Assembly (NCBI GenBank): GCA_031374735.1
Contig: JANMGQ010000022.1
Span: forward strand, 1-50,809
From: JABFRJ01 sp031374735
GTDB lineage: Bacteria; Pseudomonadota; Alphaproteobacteria; Rhizobiales; Hyphomicrobiaceae
DNA: 50,809 bases
Direction of reading: 5' to 3'
The notes beneath the pieces were generated by a model. The model was not told the origin of the DNA. It saw only the letters and a list, made by a program, of their open reading frames with translations, and did not search any database. Each line of letters starts with the position of its first letter. The stretch's first letter is position 1. Both the position numbers and the translations under genes were made by a program. Of the stretch, positions 1-8,581 are shown piece after piece.

Positions 1-318
1 CTCTATGCCATCGGTGGTGTCGAAGACCACGTGCACTTGTACATGCGCTGGCGGCCGGACGGCGCGGTTTCGGACTTCATGCGCACCGTGAAATCACGGT
101 CGAGCAAGTGGGTGCACGAGACGAATCCGAAGCTTGCGGCCTTTAGCTGGCAGGAGGGCTACAGCGTGTTCTCTGTTAGCAAATCGCAAGAAGATGCCGT
201 GAAAGCCTACATCGCGAAGCGGGCCGAGCATCACAGTCAGGAAGACTTCAAGTCCGAGCACGTGCGGCTGCTTCGCGCACACGGCGTCACGTTCGACGAG
301 AGATATGTGTTCGACTGA
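1..318 (+). CDS. IS200-like (REP-associated, Y1) transposase, 3' part
   Basis: The frame is open from the first base of the window and stops at 318, so the start lies outside. The visible 105 residues begin LYAIGGVEDHVHLYM, which contains the HVH form of the HUH metal-binding motif of Y1 transposases. They continue with FSWQEGYSVFSVS and YI..R.EHH..E.F..E, the C-terminal signature of the IS200-like/RAYT family. The catalytic Tyr would fall in the SVSKSQEDAVKAYI helix. These enzymes cut and rejoin single-stranded DNA at hairpins. Hairpins follow directly downstream, which fits a RAYT in its REP setting. Whether the gene is intact cannot be seen. Confidence 0.85.
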   Translation, partial: LYAIGGVEDHVHLYMRWRPDGAVSDFMRTVKSRSSKWVHETNPKLAAFSWQEGYSVFSVSKSQEDAVKAYIAKRAEHHSQEDFKSEHVRLLRAHGVTFDERYVFD

Positions 319-340
319 GAGCCCCACGTCGACGTTTCCT

Positions 341-431
341 CTGCCCCTTCGGGGCAGGTTCGCATGACGATCACATCCACGGGTTCCGCTGCGCTGCACC
401 CGTGGCTAGAGCCGTCGGCCCCTCCGGGGCC
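341..431. repeat. Three GC-rich hairpins behind the transposase
   Basis: Three perfect inverted repeats follow the transposase stop. The first is CTGCCCC-TTC-GGGGCAG at 341-357. The second pairs CCACGGGT (377-384) with ACCCGTGG (398-405) around a 13-nt loop. The third is GGCCCC-TCC-GGGGCC around 417-431. They could be the structured end of the mobile unit, a REP substrate, or for the first one a terminator. The first lacks a T tract. Confidence 0.5.
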
Positions 432-1027
432 GTTGTGAAGCTCCGCCTCGAAGCCAACCGGCGGAGAAGGCAGCAGAGTAGGTGGCAGCCGCCGCCTGCC
501 ATGCCAGTCGGGGTGTGGTGGCAATGGAGTCCGACTTCAAAATGGGCCACCTCCAACCGTTCTGCCGACATCCCGACTGGCAGCAATAGGACTCAAGAGC
601 CGACGCACCGCAAGCCACGCGAACGGCGCCCGCCATTAAGCACAACCGACTGACGCGGCTGGACAAATACACCTTTAGCGTGCACATGTGTGACGCCTCT
701 GACGGGCCGGGATGTCTCGAGCGTCCAGGATATGTTGGAGGTGCTGCGGAGCGGTTCGGATGCGGTTTCCTAAGGGAAACGTCGGACCCACGTATCGGGT
801 TTTCACGGAAAGACACCCTCCGTGATCGTCGCCATTGAGCGACGAGCCGGTTCGCTGGCACGCCCCGGTCGTGCGTCAATCGCAGCAAGACGGATCGGCG
901 CAGATGAGCCGCTTCCAGTCTATCGCAATACGGCGATGGACGGTGCCCGAAACACCAACCCCGCGCGGCTCACGCTGATCCGACCCGGCCCGCATTCGCG
1001 TGGCGTGGCTTGTATCGGCACGTCGTC
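432..1027. other. Region without a recognisable gene
   Basis: No frame here gives a protein I recognise. The longest ones are arginine-rich with low-complexity character on both strands, as expected from random GC-rich DNA. No tRNA cloverleaf was seen. It is probably decayed sequence between the transposase and the convergent DUF5009 gene. Confidence 0.5.
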
Positions 1028-2236
1028 TCACACCTTCAAAAACACCTTGCGCCGATACATCCAGAGCAGGATGACCCACAGCATCGCCAGCACGACCGCG
1101 CCGCTGAGCAGGGGCTGATAGGCGGCGCCGACGAGCCAACTTGTGGCGAGACCGATATGCGCCTTGAACAGGTCACGCAGCGGCTCGCGCAGCACGTCCG
1201 TCAGCACGTAGGCTGCGATCGAGTTCATGCCGATGACGAGCAGCGGGAACGCCCAGCGCTGCCAGCCTTGCCAATCGAGCACCGTGTAGAACGCGGCCAG
1301 CAGCCAGAAGCAGAACCCGCCGCTCACCAGCACCCAGGTCGGCGTCCAGATGCGTTTGACGACCGGGCAGATGCCGAGCCAGCCGATCAGTGCGCCGAGC
1401 ATGATGCCGGCTGCACCTGCCACGAGAAACCAGCGCACCTTTTCCCAATGTGTCGCGCCCGAGCGCAGAACGTTGGCTGCGATGACGCCGAGGATCATGG
1501 TGGCAAGCGTCGGGATGAAATTCAGCGTGGCATAGCCGCCGTCGTTGAACTTGAAGGGTTGCTCACGCGGGAACAGGTTCAGGAACCAGACGTCGAACTG
1601 CGACGCAAAGTTGATGTTCTTGCCCCAGTGCGCGGCGAAGCCCGTTGGCCCGTGTGTCCAATCCTTGGCGACGCCAACCGTTGCCGGATCGAAACCGGCG
1701 GCTGACAGATGATGCATGGCGAAGGCGAACCAGTAGGCGATCAGGATCAGGCCGAACACCGCCCACAGCACGCGTTGGCTTTGCCACCCAAGCAGCACCA
1801 GGAAGCCGTACCCGAGGCCGATCTGGGTGAGCGTATCCTCGAAGGTAAAGTACGTCAGCGGCTTGCCGATGGAGCGGAGGAAAAATCCCAGGAGAATGAG
1901 GATCAAGGCGCGCTTGAAGGCGTGCAGGACGATGCTGATCTCGCCCTGTCCCTGACGTTCACGGCTGGCGATCGAGTAGGGCAGCGCAGCGCCGACCAGG
2001 AACGAGAACGACGGCTGGATCAGGTCGTGCAGGGATAGTCCAGCCCACTCGACATGCGACTGGTGATGACTGAGCCAATTCCACAGGCCGCTCGTTTTGA
2101 GTGCGCCTGCAACTTCGGAAAATTGCAGCACTTCGGCCATCATCAGCAGCATGACGAAGCCGCGATAGGCGTCGAGCGTCGCCAGCCGCTGGCCTGCGGT
2201 CGGAAATGTCGTGTCGGTTGTCGGTGCAGTCGCCAT
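1028..2236 (-). CDS. DUF5009 / heparan-alpha-glucosaminide N-acetyltransferase-like membrane protein
   Basis: This is a polytopic inner-membrane protein of about 402 residues with roughly ten hydrophobic segments. The N-terminal motif LATLDAYRGFVMLLMM and the following HVEWAGLSLHDLIQPSFSF and VGAALPYSIASR are signatures of the HGSNAT/NagX/YeiB-like acyltransferase group. Members move acetyl groups from acetyl-CoA across the membrane onto sugars; the substrate here is unknown. I chose the ATG at 2236 (MATAPTTDTT) because the hydrophobic core begins about 30 residues later. An ATG at 2284 would add 16 residues with no family character. The gene stands alone. Confidence 0.8.
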   Translation of the reverse strand: MATAPTTDTTFPTAGQRLATLDAYRGFVMLLMMAEVLQFSEVAGALKTSGLWNWLSHHQSHVEWAGLSLHDLIQPSFSFLVGAALPYSIASRERQGQGEISIVLHAFKRALILILLGFFLRSIGKPLTYFTFEDTLTQIGLGYGFLVLLGWQSQRVLWAVFGLILIAYWFAFAMHHLSAAGFDPATVGVAKDWTHGPTGFAAHWGKNINFASQFDVWFLNLFPREQPFKFNDGGYATLNFIPTLATMILGVIAANVLRSGATHWEKVRWFLVAGAAGIMLGALIGWLGICPVVKRIWTPTWVLVSGGFCFWLLAAFYTVLDWQGWQRWAFPLLVIGMNSIAAYVLTDVLREPLRDLFKAHIGLATSWLVGAAYQPLLSGAVVLAMLWVILLWMYRRKVFLKV

Positions 2237-2363
2237 AGGTCGGCTTCGCGTTTCCGCCCACAGAAGTGCGGGCCGATACGGCATCTTCCAAGAAGCTTAC
2301 CAACTTGGGCAAGTACGCAGGTCAACTTGTAAGTATGCCTAATCATACCGGCGAACAGATTTC

Positions 2364-2428
2364 TGACTGACGACCTACCCCCAAACTGTCATGGCCGGGC
2401 TTGTCCGCACAGGGCCGGCCATGACAGT
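2364..2428. repeat. Dispersed palindrome family A, copy 1
   Basis: A perfect 14-bp inverted repeat, ACTGTCATGGCCGG (2385-2398) and CCGGCCATGACAGT (2415-2428), encloses 16 nt. The left flank TGACTGACGAC-CTACCCCC (from 2364) matches the complement of the right flank of copy 2 near 8541-8562. The element therefore has defined ends beyond the stem. It lies just past the 3' end of the SnoaL-like gene. Confidence 0.85.
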
Positions 2429-2450
2429 GGCGAGGCGCGCGCAACCATCA

Positions 2451-2915
2451 CTAATTCTGGCCGCTGGCATCAGACGGCGCCCCCGTCATCCGACCGATCA
2501 GGCCGTGGATATCGCCGAGCACGTAGAGATCGCGCACTTTGGCGCCGTCGAACGTGAAAATCGGCATACCCGTCCACCAGACGTGGCGGCCCGTTGGCGG
2601 GACGCCGAACATGTCTCGGCGATGCAAGCCATGAAATCGCATCTTGCCGCTGACCCGGTTTCCCTCCTCAATGAGGGAGAGAATATCCGTCGTGTATTGC
2701 CCGAAACTGTCCGTCACCCAATCGACATAACCGGCGAACGGATCGTGTCCGACCAGCGTCGGCCCAAGGGAGCCGCGGAACGTAAAGCCCTCATGGAAGA
2801 TCCGTGGAATGAGCGATATATCCGCGCGATCCCACAGCTCCTTGTAAAAGACCCGCACAGTCTCCTTCTGCGGAGACAAGGTGACACCAGAGAGGTCGAG
2901 CGCGGGTTCTTCCAT
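2451..2915 (-). CDS. SnoaL-like / NTF2-fold protein (ester cyclase family)
   Basis: The 154-residue protein has the pattern of SnoaL-like polyketide-cyclase-type NTF2 folds. An N-terminal helix (VRVFYKELWDRADISLIPRI) is followed by FHEGFTFRGSLGP, a G..GHDPFAGYVDWV segment, and strands ending PTGRHVWWTGMPIFTFDGAKV. Such proteins are small soluble isomerases, cyclases or binding proteins, and the substrate is unknown. It starts 14 nt after the stop of the M20 amidohydrolase on the same strand, so the two are very likely co-transcribed. Confidence 0.75.
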   Translation of the reverse strand: MEEPALDLSGVTLSPQKETVRVFYKELWDRADISLIPRIFHEGFTFRGSLGPTLVGHDPFAGYVDWVTDSFGQYTTDILSLIEEGNRVSGKMRFHGLHRRDMFGVPPTGRHVWWTGMPIFTFDGAKVRDLYVLGDIHGLIGRMTGAPSDASGQN

Positions 2916-2929
2916 CGTGGGTCTCGTGG

Positions 2930-4096
2930 TCAGCGCGGCATGCCCATCTCAATCAGCCGCACCCAATAGGATACGCCGAGCGGGATCGCCGCGTCGTTGA
3001 AATCGTAAGCGGGATGGTGGCAGCCGGCCGTATCGCCGTTGCCGAGCATGATCATGTTGCCTGGCCGCTCGTTGAGCATGAAGGAGAAATCCTCCGAGCC
3101 CATCAACGGCGGCGTGTCCGAAACAACGTTGGCCGCGCCGGCAACATCCTGCGCAACACGTAAGGCGAAGTCTGTTTCCTTGGCGTGGTTGACGGTCGGC
3201 GGATACAGACGGATGTACTCCACCCGCGCCATTGCACCGTAGGATGCTGCGATACCTTCAGCCGTTTCCTTGATGCGCCGCTCGAGCATGTCCTGCACGG
3301 CCACCTCCTGCGAACGGACAGTGACAAGCAGCTCTGCTTTTTGTGGAATGACGTTGGCCGCGTGCCCGCTGTTGATGGCGCCAACCGTGATGACGCCGCT
3401 CTTCAGTGGGTCAAGATTGCGCGCAACGATAGTCTGCAGCGCCATGACAATGTTGCAGGCGGCAACCACCGTATCGATCGCCTTGTGGGGCTCTGCCCCG
3501 TGCCCGCCTTTGCCCTCGACGACGATTTTCACGGCGTCGGAGGCGGCGCACAGCGGACCATTGCGCGTCGCAATCGTGCCAAGCGGAATGCCCGGCATAT
3601 TGTGCATGCCGTAGACTTCCTGGATGCCGAAGCGCGCCATCATGCCATCGTCGCACATGGCTTTGCCGCCAGCACCACCCTCCTCGGCCGGCTGAAAGAT
3701 CACCACGGCCGTGCCGTCAAAATTGCGCGTTTCGGCGAGTTGTCGCGCGGCCCCGAGCAGCATCGACGTGTGGCCGTCATGGCCGCAGGCGTGCATCTTG
3801 CCCTTCACTTTCGAGGCATAGGGTGCGCCGGTGATCTCCTCAATCGGCAGCGCATCCATGTCTGCGCGCATGCCGATGACGCGACCCGAGGTGTTCGTCT
3901 TGCCGCGGATGACGCCGACGACGCCGGTTTTGCCGATACCCGTCACGATCTCGTCGATGCCGAAGGCCTTGAGTTTTTCGACTACGAAAGCGGCTGTCTC
4001 GTGCACGTCGTATTGCAGCTCGGGGTTTTCATGCAGATGCCGGCGCCAGGCGGTGATATCATCATGCATGGCGGCGACGGCGTTGATAATGGGCAT
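2930..4096 (-). CDS. M20 family amidohydrolase (hippurate hydrolase / N-acyl amino acid hydrolase type)
   Basis: The 388-residue protein is a full-length M20D metallopeptidase-like amidohydrolase. It carries the N-terminal signature WRRHLHENPEL, the metal motif MHACGHDGHT (Cys104, His106), QPAEEG with Glu138 and Glu139, and GMHNMPG with His165. The dimerisation lid with GKGGHGAEPH and the C-terminal MGSEDFSF and GCHHPAYDFND complete the family pattern. It hydrolyses N-acyl or N-carbamoyl amino acids in the cytoplasm. The exact substrate cannot be read from sequence. It is the first gene of a two-gene minus-strand unit with the SnoaL-like protein. Confidence 0.93.
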   Translation of the reverse strand: MPIINAVAAMHDDITAWRRHLHENPELQYDVHETAAFVVEKLKAFGIDEIVTGIGKTGVVGVIRGKTNTSGRVIGMRADMDALPIEEITGAPYASKVKGKMHACGHDGHTSMLLGAARQLAETRNFDGTAVVIFQPAEEGGAGGKAMCDDGMMARFGIQEVYGMHNMPGIPLGTIATRNGPLCAASDAVKIVVEGKGGHGAEPHKAIDTVVAACNIVMALQTIVARNLDPLKSGVITVGAINSGHAANVIPQKAELLVTVRSQEVAVQDMLERRIKETAEGIAASYGAMARVEYIRLYPPTVNHAKETDFALRVAQDVAGAANVVSDTPPLMGSEDFSFMLNERPGNMIMLGNGDTAGCHHPAYDFNDAAIPLGVSYWVRLIEMGMPR

Positions 4097-4211
4097 GGCG
4101 ATGATCCAGTTGTCGGCGGCAACGATTGCGTGACAGATGCCGAGACCGGCCCAGGCAGGTCAAGCCACCCTGGTCACTGGTCCCCGCCTAAGCAACCGTA
4201 GACGTGAGCCC

Positions 4212-4685
4212 ATGACGCCAAAAGACCGAGCCGCACCCTATGGCCCGCAACGCTGGTTCGAAGACTTCGTCCTGTGTGAGACGTTTTACATCCCATCGCG
4301 GACGGTGACAGAGGCGCATTTCTCAGCGTTTCAGGCCGCATCAGGCGATAATCATCCAAGCCACTACGACCGTGAGTACTGCCGACGTCACGGCCACAAG
4401 GATCTGCTCGCCCATGGCTATCAGGTGGTCATTCAGACGGTAGCCGGTGCCGGCGTGTTCCCGTTTTTGGTCGAGGACAGCCTGATGGGATTCATCGAGC
4501 AGTCGTCTCGCTTTCTGAAACCCGTGTATGTCGGCGATACGCTGTTTCCGTCGCTTGAGGTCTCGGACCTGAAGCCACAGCGCACCACGGGCGTGTTGTC
4601 TCTCCGATCGACGGTCCACAATCAACGTGATGACTTGGTCATGGACGGTATCCAGCGCTATCTGATCAAGCGGCGCGGCACGTAG
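4212..4685 (+). CDS. MaoC-like dehydratase (hot-dog enoyl-CoA hydratase family)
   Basis: The 157-residue protein has the MaoC hot-dog layout. An entry motif WFEDFVLCETFYIPSRTVTE leads to the hydratase motif AASGDNHPSHYD, whose D-x4-H pair is the usual catalytic Asp/His, then LLAHGYQVV and RFLKPVYVGDTL. The family hydrates enoyl-CoA or dehydrates 3-hydroxyacyl-CoA. I prefer the ATG at 4212; an ATG at 4137 would add 25 residues without family similarity. It is divergent from the M20 unit and convergent with the small secreted protein. Confidence 0.85.
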   Translation: MTPKDRAAPYGPQRWFEDFVLCETFYIPSRTVTEAHFSAFQAASGDNHPSHYDREYCRRHGHKDLLAHGYQVVIQTVAGAGVFPFLVEDSLMGFIEQSSRFLKPVYVGDTLFPSLEVSDLKPQRTTGVLSLRSTVHNQRDDLVMDGIQRYLIKRRGT

Positions 4686-4694
4686 CCAACCCGC

Positions 4695-4949
4695 TCATTT
4701 GCAGTCGGTCAATACGGCCTGGCCGCTGGTGCCGCCGCGAACCTGACACACGCGGCCATCGCGAAGCTGACACCGTGGCCCCGTGCCGCCGTCAGGGATC
4801 AAAAAGAGACTGCCTTCGCAGCGCTGGTAGCCACTTGTTGGAGCAGACTGCTCGTCTTGCTTTTCAGTTTTCTTGCGTTGTTGCGCGACCGCATCAGCGG
4901 CGACAACGCCTGTCAAAACGAGGGCGAGACTAAGAACGACTTTGCGCAT
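4695..4949 (-). CDS. Small secreted cysteine-containing protein, function unknown
   Basis: The 84-residue protein starts with a clear Sec signal peptide (MRKVVLSLALVLTGVVAADA, cleavage likely after AVA). A charged linker QQRKKTEKQDEQ follows, then a compact domain with four cysteines at about residues 44, 60, 68 and 83. The even cysteine number and the export signal suggest a periplasmic protein with two disulfides. I do not recognise the family. It is probably real because start, leader and composition agree. Confidence 0.6.
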   Translation of the reverse strand: MRKVVLSLALVLTGVVAADAVAQQRKKTEKQDEQSAPTSGYQRCEGSLFLIPDGGTGPRCQLRDGRVCQVRGGTSGQAVLTDCK

Positions 4950-5067
4950 ATCGCCTCCACATCATGAGAGCCAACACACTAGGTTGCAGCAATCTGGATC
5001 GTCAACCGCAAAATCGGCCGGCGCCCCAATCTCAAACCACATCCGCTCGGACGCTTTCGCAGCCGGC

Positions 5068-6240
5068 TCATTTCGTCTCCTCGAACAACTCGCGCCCGAT
5101 CAGCATGCGGCGGATTTCGCTGGTGCCGGCGCCGATTTCGTAGAGCTTGGCGTCGCGCAACAGGCGGCCGGTCGGATAGTCGTTGATGTAGCCATTGCCG
5201 CCCAGGATCTGCATGGCGTCGAGCGCGATCTTGGTGGCTTTTTCAGCGGCAAACAGTATGGCACCGGCCGAGTCTTTGCGCGTGGTCTGGCCGCGATCGC
5301 AGGCCTTGGCGACCGTATAGACGTAGGCGCGGGCAGCGTTCATTTCAGTGTACATGTCGGCCACCTTGCCCTGGATCAGCTGGAACGTGCCGATCGGCTG
5401 GCCGAACTGCTTGCGCTCGTGGATGTAGGGCACAACCACATCCATGCAGGCCTGCATGATGCCGATCGGGCCAGCCGCCAGCACGGCGCGCTCATAGTCG
5501 AGGCCGGACATCAGCACATTGACGCCGCGGCCAATCTCGCCAAGCACATTCTCGGCTGGTACTTCGCAATCCTCAAACACCAGTTCGCCCGTAGACGATC
5601 CGCGCATCCCCACCTTGTCCAGCTTCTGCGCGACCTTGAAGCCCTTGAATGACGTCTCGACCAGGAACGCTGAGATGCCCCTGGAGCCCGCTGCCATGTC
5701 GGTCTTGGCGTACACGACGATAACCTGGGCGTCGGGAGAGTTGGTGATCCACATCTTGGTGCCGTTGAGCACATAGCGATCGCCCTTCTTGTCGGCGCGC
5801 AACTTCATGGAAACGACGTCGGAGCCAGCGTCCGCTTCGCTCATGGCAAGCGACCCGACATGTTCCCCGGAGATCAGTTTTGGCAGGTATTTGCGCTTCT
5901 GGGCGAGCGAGCCATTGCGGCGGATCTGGTTCACGCACAGGTTCGAATGCGCGCCATAAGACAGACCGACTGACGCCGAGCCGCGCGAGATCTCTTCGAC
6001 CGCGATGCAGTGTTCGAGATAGCCCAGCCCCGAGCCGCCAAATTCCTCTTCGACCGTGATGCCGTGTAGGCCGAGGTCGCCCATCTTGGGCCAGAGTTCA
6101 CGAGGAAAGCGGTCGGACTTGTCGATCTCGGCGGCGATGGGCGCGACCTGATCGGCTGCGAACGAACGGATCGTATCACGGAGCGCATCGGCGGTCTCAC
6201 CGAGGCCGAAGTCGAGGGTCGGATAGTCGTTGCGCAGCAT
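5068..6240 (-). CDS. ivd: Isovaleryl-CoA dehydrogenase
   Basis: The 390-residue flavoprotein oxidises isovaleryl-CoA to 3-methylcrotonyl-CoA in leucine breakdown and passes electrons to ETF. It contains the acyl-CoA dehydrogenase signatures AMSEADAGSDVVSMK and QILGGNGYINDYPTGRLLRD. The catalytic base is placed as in isovaleryl-CoA dehydrogenases, within GLDYERAVLA (Glu250), rather than at the C-terminal position used by most relatives. The start at 6240 is supported by GAGG six bases upstream. No methylcrotonyl-CoA carboxylase genes are adjacent, so the leucine pathway is not clustered here. Confidence 0.93.
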   Translation of the reverse strand: MLRNDYPTLDFGLGETADALRDTIRSFAADQVAPIAAEIDKSDRFPRELWPKMGDLGLHGITVEEEFGGSGLGYLEHCIAVEEISRGSASVGLSYGAHSNLCVNQIRRNGSLAQKRKYLPKLISGEHVGSLAMSEADAGSDVVSMKLRADKKGDRYVLNGTKMWITNSPDAQVIVVYAKTDMAAGSRGISAFLVETSFKGFKVAQKLDKVGMRGSSTGELVFEDCEVPAENVLGEIGRGVNVLMSGLDYERAVLAAGPIGIMQACMDVVVPYIHERKQFGQPIGTFQLIQGKVADMYTEMNAARAYVYTVAKACDRGQTTRKDSAGAILFAAEKATKIALDAMQILGGNGYINDYPTGRLLRDAKLYEIGAGTSEIRRMLIGRELFEETK

Positions 6241-6459
6241 GGTGAACCTCGTTGGAAAATCAGATCAATGTCCGCGTTGTTAGGGCCGTACCTTTGGCTT
6301 CGCAAGCCCGCGCGCCTGCCCCGTCAACCCGTTATCAAGATGACCGCAGATCGTCTTGCACACGGAGCAATATATGCGTAGGTTGGGCACATACAATCAG
6401 ACAGTTCTGCCAAATTGCATTTTCCTGCCCCTGCAAAGTCATCCGTCTGGGTCTCGGTC

Positions 6460-7389
6460 ATGTGGATTTTGGTGCGCCTGTTCGTTGTACTGCTGTTTGG
6501 GTTTGCCACGGCGTCTGTCGAAGTGGCGGGCTCGGCCATTCTAGCGGGCGCATTGGTGATGTACTTGCCGCGCGATGCGCTGGTGGCGAGTGCGCCTTTG
6601 GTCAACTCACTGTCACCGCGTGAACGTGCAAAAGCGCTCGGCGAGTATCGTGGCCCGACGACCGCCTGGTGGCTTGGCATGGGCTTTTCAGTCGGCCTCC
6701 TCATCACGTCACTCGTGCTGTCATTCAGCAGCCTGGCCAACTTCAAAAGTCTGGCCAACTTCAAAATCGCAACAATCGGCCTCATGCCAGATGCAGTTGC
6801 CGATGTGCGGTCCAATCAAGATCGGCTCGGTGGCGAGCTGCAAGATTTCCATTCTCTGATCGAGCAAGCGGATCGTTCTCCCGCCGGCGTGCTCGCATCA
6901 AGCGTGGGTGCACGGCAGGCGCTCGAGCGCGCAGATGCAATTTTGGCGAGCCCGGGACTTGCTGGGCCAGGACTTCGGGAATCAGGACTTCGGGAATCAG
7001 GACTTGGAGAACCAGGATTTAGGGAACCGACACTAACGGAACCGAGCCACGCCGGAGCCGCGAACAGCCATACCGGTTGGCTAGAGGCCCGGTTTTGGCT
7101 GAACCATGGACTGGCCGCGGCACATGATCGCGAAACACTGGGTTGGGCGCTTGTGAAATTGGGGTCGACGTATGTGCACGGCGCCGCTCAGCCAGATTTC
7201 AAAATGGCGCGCCAGTTCTGGCGCATGGCTGCGTTGCTTGGCGATAAGGCGGCGCTGTGTTTTGAGGCAGAAGCCCTGCACCATGGGCTCGGAGGTCCGC
7301 GCGACGTCGGTGCAGCTCGTAGTTTACGCGCTCAGGTAGGTGGATCATCCGTGTGTCGCAGTTCTGCGGTGGTTGCTTGGGCACCTTGA
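6460..7389 (+). CDS. Membrane-anchored Sel1-like repeat protein
   Basis: The product has two N-terminal hydrophobic segments (about residues 1-35 and 70-95). A low-complexity linker follows, then a C-terminal region with one to two Sel1-like repeats (LGSTYVHGAAQPDFKMARQF, then a second helix pair with HGLGG). Sel1 repeats are TPR-like protein-binding helices. The gene contains an 18-nt tandem duplication (SLANFK twice) and a six-unit 15-nt tandem array encoding GLRES-like pentapeptides. The start is uncertain: an ATG at 6415 is in frame, but 6460 places the membrane segment at the terminus. No function is proposed. The C terminus past the Sel1 unit looks short and may be truncated. Confidence 0.55.
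   Translation: MWILVRLFVVLLFGFATASVEVAGSAILAGALVMYLPRDALVASAPLVNSLSPRERAKALGEYRGPTTAWWLGMGFSVGLLITSLVLSFSSLANFKSLANFKIATIGLMPDAVADVRSNQDRLGGELQDFHSLIEQADRSPAGVLASSVGARQALERADAILASPGLAGPGLRESGLRESGLGEPGFREPTLTEPSHAGAANSHTGWLEARFWLNHGLAAAHDRETLGWALVKLGSTYVHGAAQPDFKMARQFWRMAALLGDKAALCFEAEALHHGLGGPRDVGAARSLRAQVGGSSVCRSSAVVAWAP
6730..6765 (+). repeat. 18-nt tandem duplication within the Sel1 gene
   Basis: AGCCTGGCCAACTTCAAA at 6730-6747 is followed at once by AGTCTGGCCAACTTCAAA at 6748-6765, one mismatch in 18. It encodes SLANFK twice and keeps the frame. Confidence 0.9.
6955..7044 (+). repeat. Six 15-nt tandem repeats within the Sel1 gene
   Basis: Six consecutive 15-nt units begin GGACTT or a variant. 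Units 2 and 3 (6970-6984 and 6985-6999) are identical, and divergence increases toward 7044. They encode GLAGP, GLRES, GLRES, GLGEP, GFREP and TLTEP. Exact length conservation with graded decay indicates growth by slippage. Confidence 0.9.
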
Positions 7390-7439
7390 CGCCGTGACAG
7401 CGGCGGCAGACGATTGCGCTTCAATTGGAGCCAGTCGAC

Positions 7440-8444
7440 ATGCCCAGCACACGCGTCACCGACAACCGCAAAACTGTCTTGATCGTCGAAAGCATGTCGG
7501 CGGCGGGGCGATCCCTGCTTGAAGCCCGCTCGGACGTGCGGGTGATTGCCTTTCCAATCACCGCAACACGCGCTGATTTCCTGGACATCCTGAAGCGCGA
7601 GCCGCGCATCGATGCCATGGTGCTCGGCGCGCAGCGCATTGGCCCGGACGAACTAGCAGCCGCCAAGCACCTGTCTGTGATCGCGCGCGTTGGCGTTGGT
7701 TATGACGCCATCGACATTCAAGCCGCGACACATGCCAAGGTGCCGGTCATGACGACGGGCATCGCAAATTCGCCGTCGGTTGCGGAAAAAGCGCTGTATT
7801 TCATGCTGACGCTTGCCAAACGTGGCCCGCACATGGACGCCGTCGTGCGCGAAAACCGCTGGTGGGACAGGCTCAGCGATATGCCAGCCGATCTCGGCGG
7901 CAAGACCGTGCTGGTGGTCGGCTTCGGTCGCATCGGGTCGCGCACGGTCAAGCGTTGTCTCGCTTTCGACATGCATGTGCTGGTGTTGGACCCGTACGTC
8001 GATGCTGCAAAAATCAAGGCTGCTGGCGCCGAGTCGGTGACGTCGCTCGAAGCCGCGCTGCCACGTGTGGACTATCTCACCCTGCATTGTCCGAAGTCCG
8101 CAGCGACCACGGGTCTCATCGGCACAAAGCAGCTGGCACTCATGAAGCCGTCGGCGTTCGTGATCAACACGGCGCGCGGCGGCATCGTCGACGAGGCAGC
8201 CCTGGCGGCAGCGTTGACGGCGAAAACCATAGCGGGTGCAGGCCTCGATGTGCTGGCCGACGAACCACCGAAGGCCGACAACCCGCTGTTCAAGTTCCGC
8301 AACGTCATCCTCGCGCCGCACATGGCCGGCGTGACCACTGAAGCCGCGCGCCGCATGGCCGAGCAGGCCGCGCTCAATCTGCTGAGTGTGTTCGACGGCA
8401 AGACGATCAAAGACAACGTCGTGAACAAAGATGCGCTTGGGTGA
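7440..8444 (+). CDS. D-isomer-specific 2-hydroxyacid dehydrogenase
   Basis: The 334-residue cytoplasmic NAD(P)-dependent oxidoreductase belongs to the phosphoglycerate dehydrogenase/lactate/glyoxylate reductase family. Visible elements are RVGVGYDAID in the substrate domain, the dinucleotide motif VVGFGRIGSRTVKRC, the catalytic Arg in NTARGGIVDEAAL, the Glu in LDVLADEPP and the His in APHMAGVT. It lacks a C-terminal ACT domain, so it is less likely to be SerA. The ATG at 7440 is preceded by GGAG at 7427-7430. The exact 2-keto acid substrate is unknown. Confidence 0.88.
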   Translation: MPSTRVTDNRKTVLIVESMSAAGRSLLEARSDVRVIAFPITATRADFLDILKREPRIDAMVLGAQRIGPDELAAAKHLSVIARVGVGYDAIDIQAATHAKVPVMTTGIANSPSVAEKALYFMLTLAKRGPHMDAVVRENRWWDRLSDMPADLGGKTVLVVGFGRIGSRTVKRCLAFDMHVLVLDPYVDAAKIKAAGAESVTSLEAALPRVDYLTLHCPKSAATTGLIGTKQLALMKPSAFVINTARGGIVDEAALAAALTAKTIAGAGLDVLADEPPKADNPLFKFRNVILAPHMAGVTTEAARRMAEQAALNLLSVFDGKTIKDNVVNKDALG

Positions 8445-8472
8445 TCGCGCCGAATTGTACTTGCTGCCAGAA

Positions 8473-8562
8473 TTATTGACGGAAGTGCCTCCCCCCACTG
8501 TCATGGCAGGGCTTGTCCGCCTTGTGCCGGCCATGACAGTGGGGGGGAAAAGTCGTCAGTCA
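8473..8562. repeat. Dispersed palindrome family A, copy 2
   Basis: The left arm CCCCCCACTGTCATGGCAGG (8491-8510) and right arm CCGGCCATGACAGTGGGGGG (8527-8546) pair with one mismatch. The left flank TTATTGACGGAAGTGCCTCC recurs near 50331. The right flank AGTCGTCAGTCA recurs as its complement at copy 1. It sits between convergent genes. Confidence 0.88.
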
Positions 8563-8581
8563 AAAATTTTGGCCGTTGCTG

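Noticed and set aside
406..888. 160-codon minus-strand frame with arginine-rich sequence in the region without genes
   Set aside because: No family pattern, no ribosome site, and the composition of random GC-rich DNA. It overlaps other open frames equally well.
3185..4201. 338-codon plus-strand frame opposite the M20 gene
   Set aside because: Antisense shadow; the minus strand has all M20 motifs.
6955..7044. Pentapeptide-repeat protein domain
   Set aside because: The GLRES-like units do not follow the A(D/N)LxX pattern; they look like slippage in a linker.
8473..8562. Family A palindrome as a simple rho-independent terminator
   Set aside because: It recurs with shared flanks at four sites and in long-armed forms, so a mobile or repetitive element explains it better, even if it also stops transcription.
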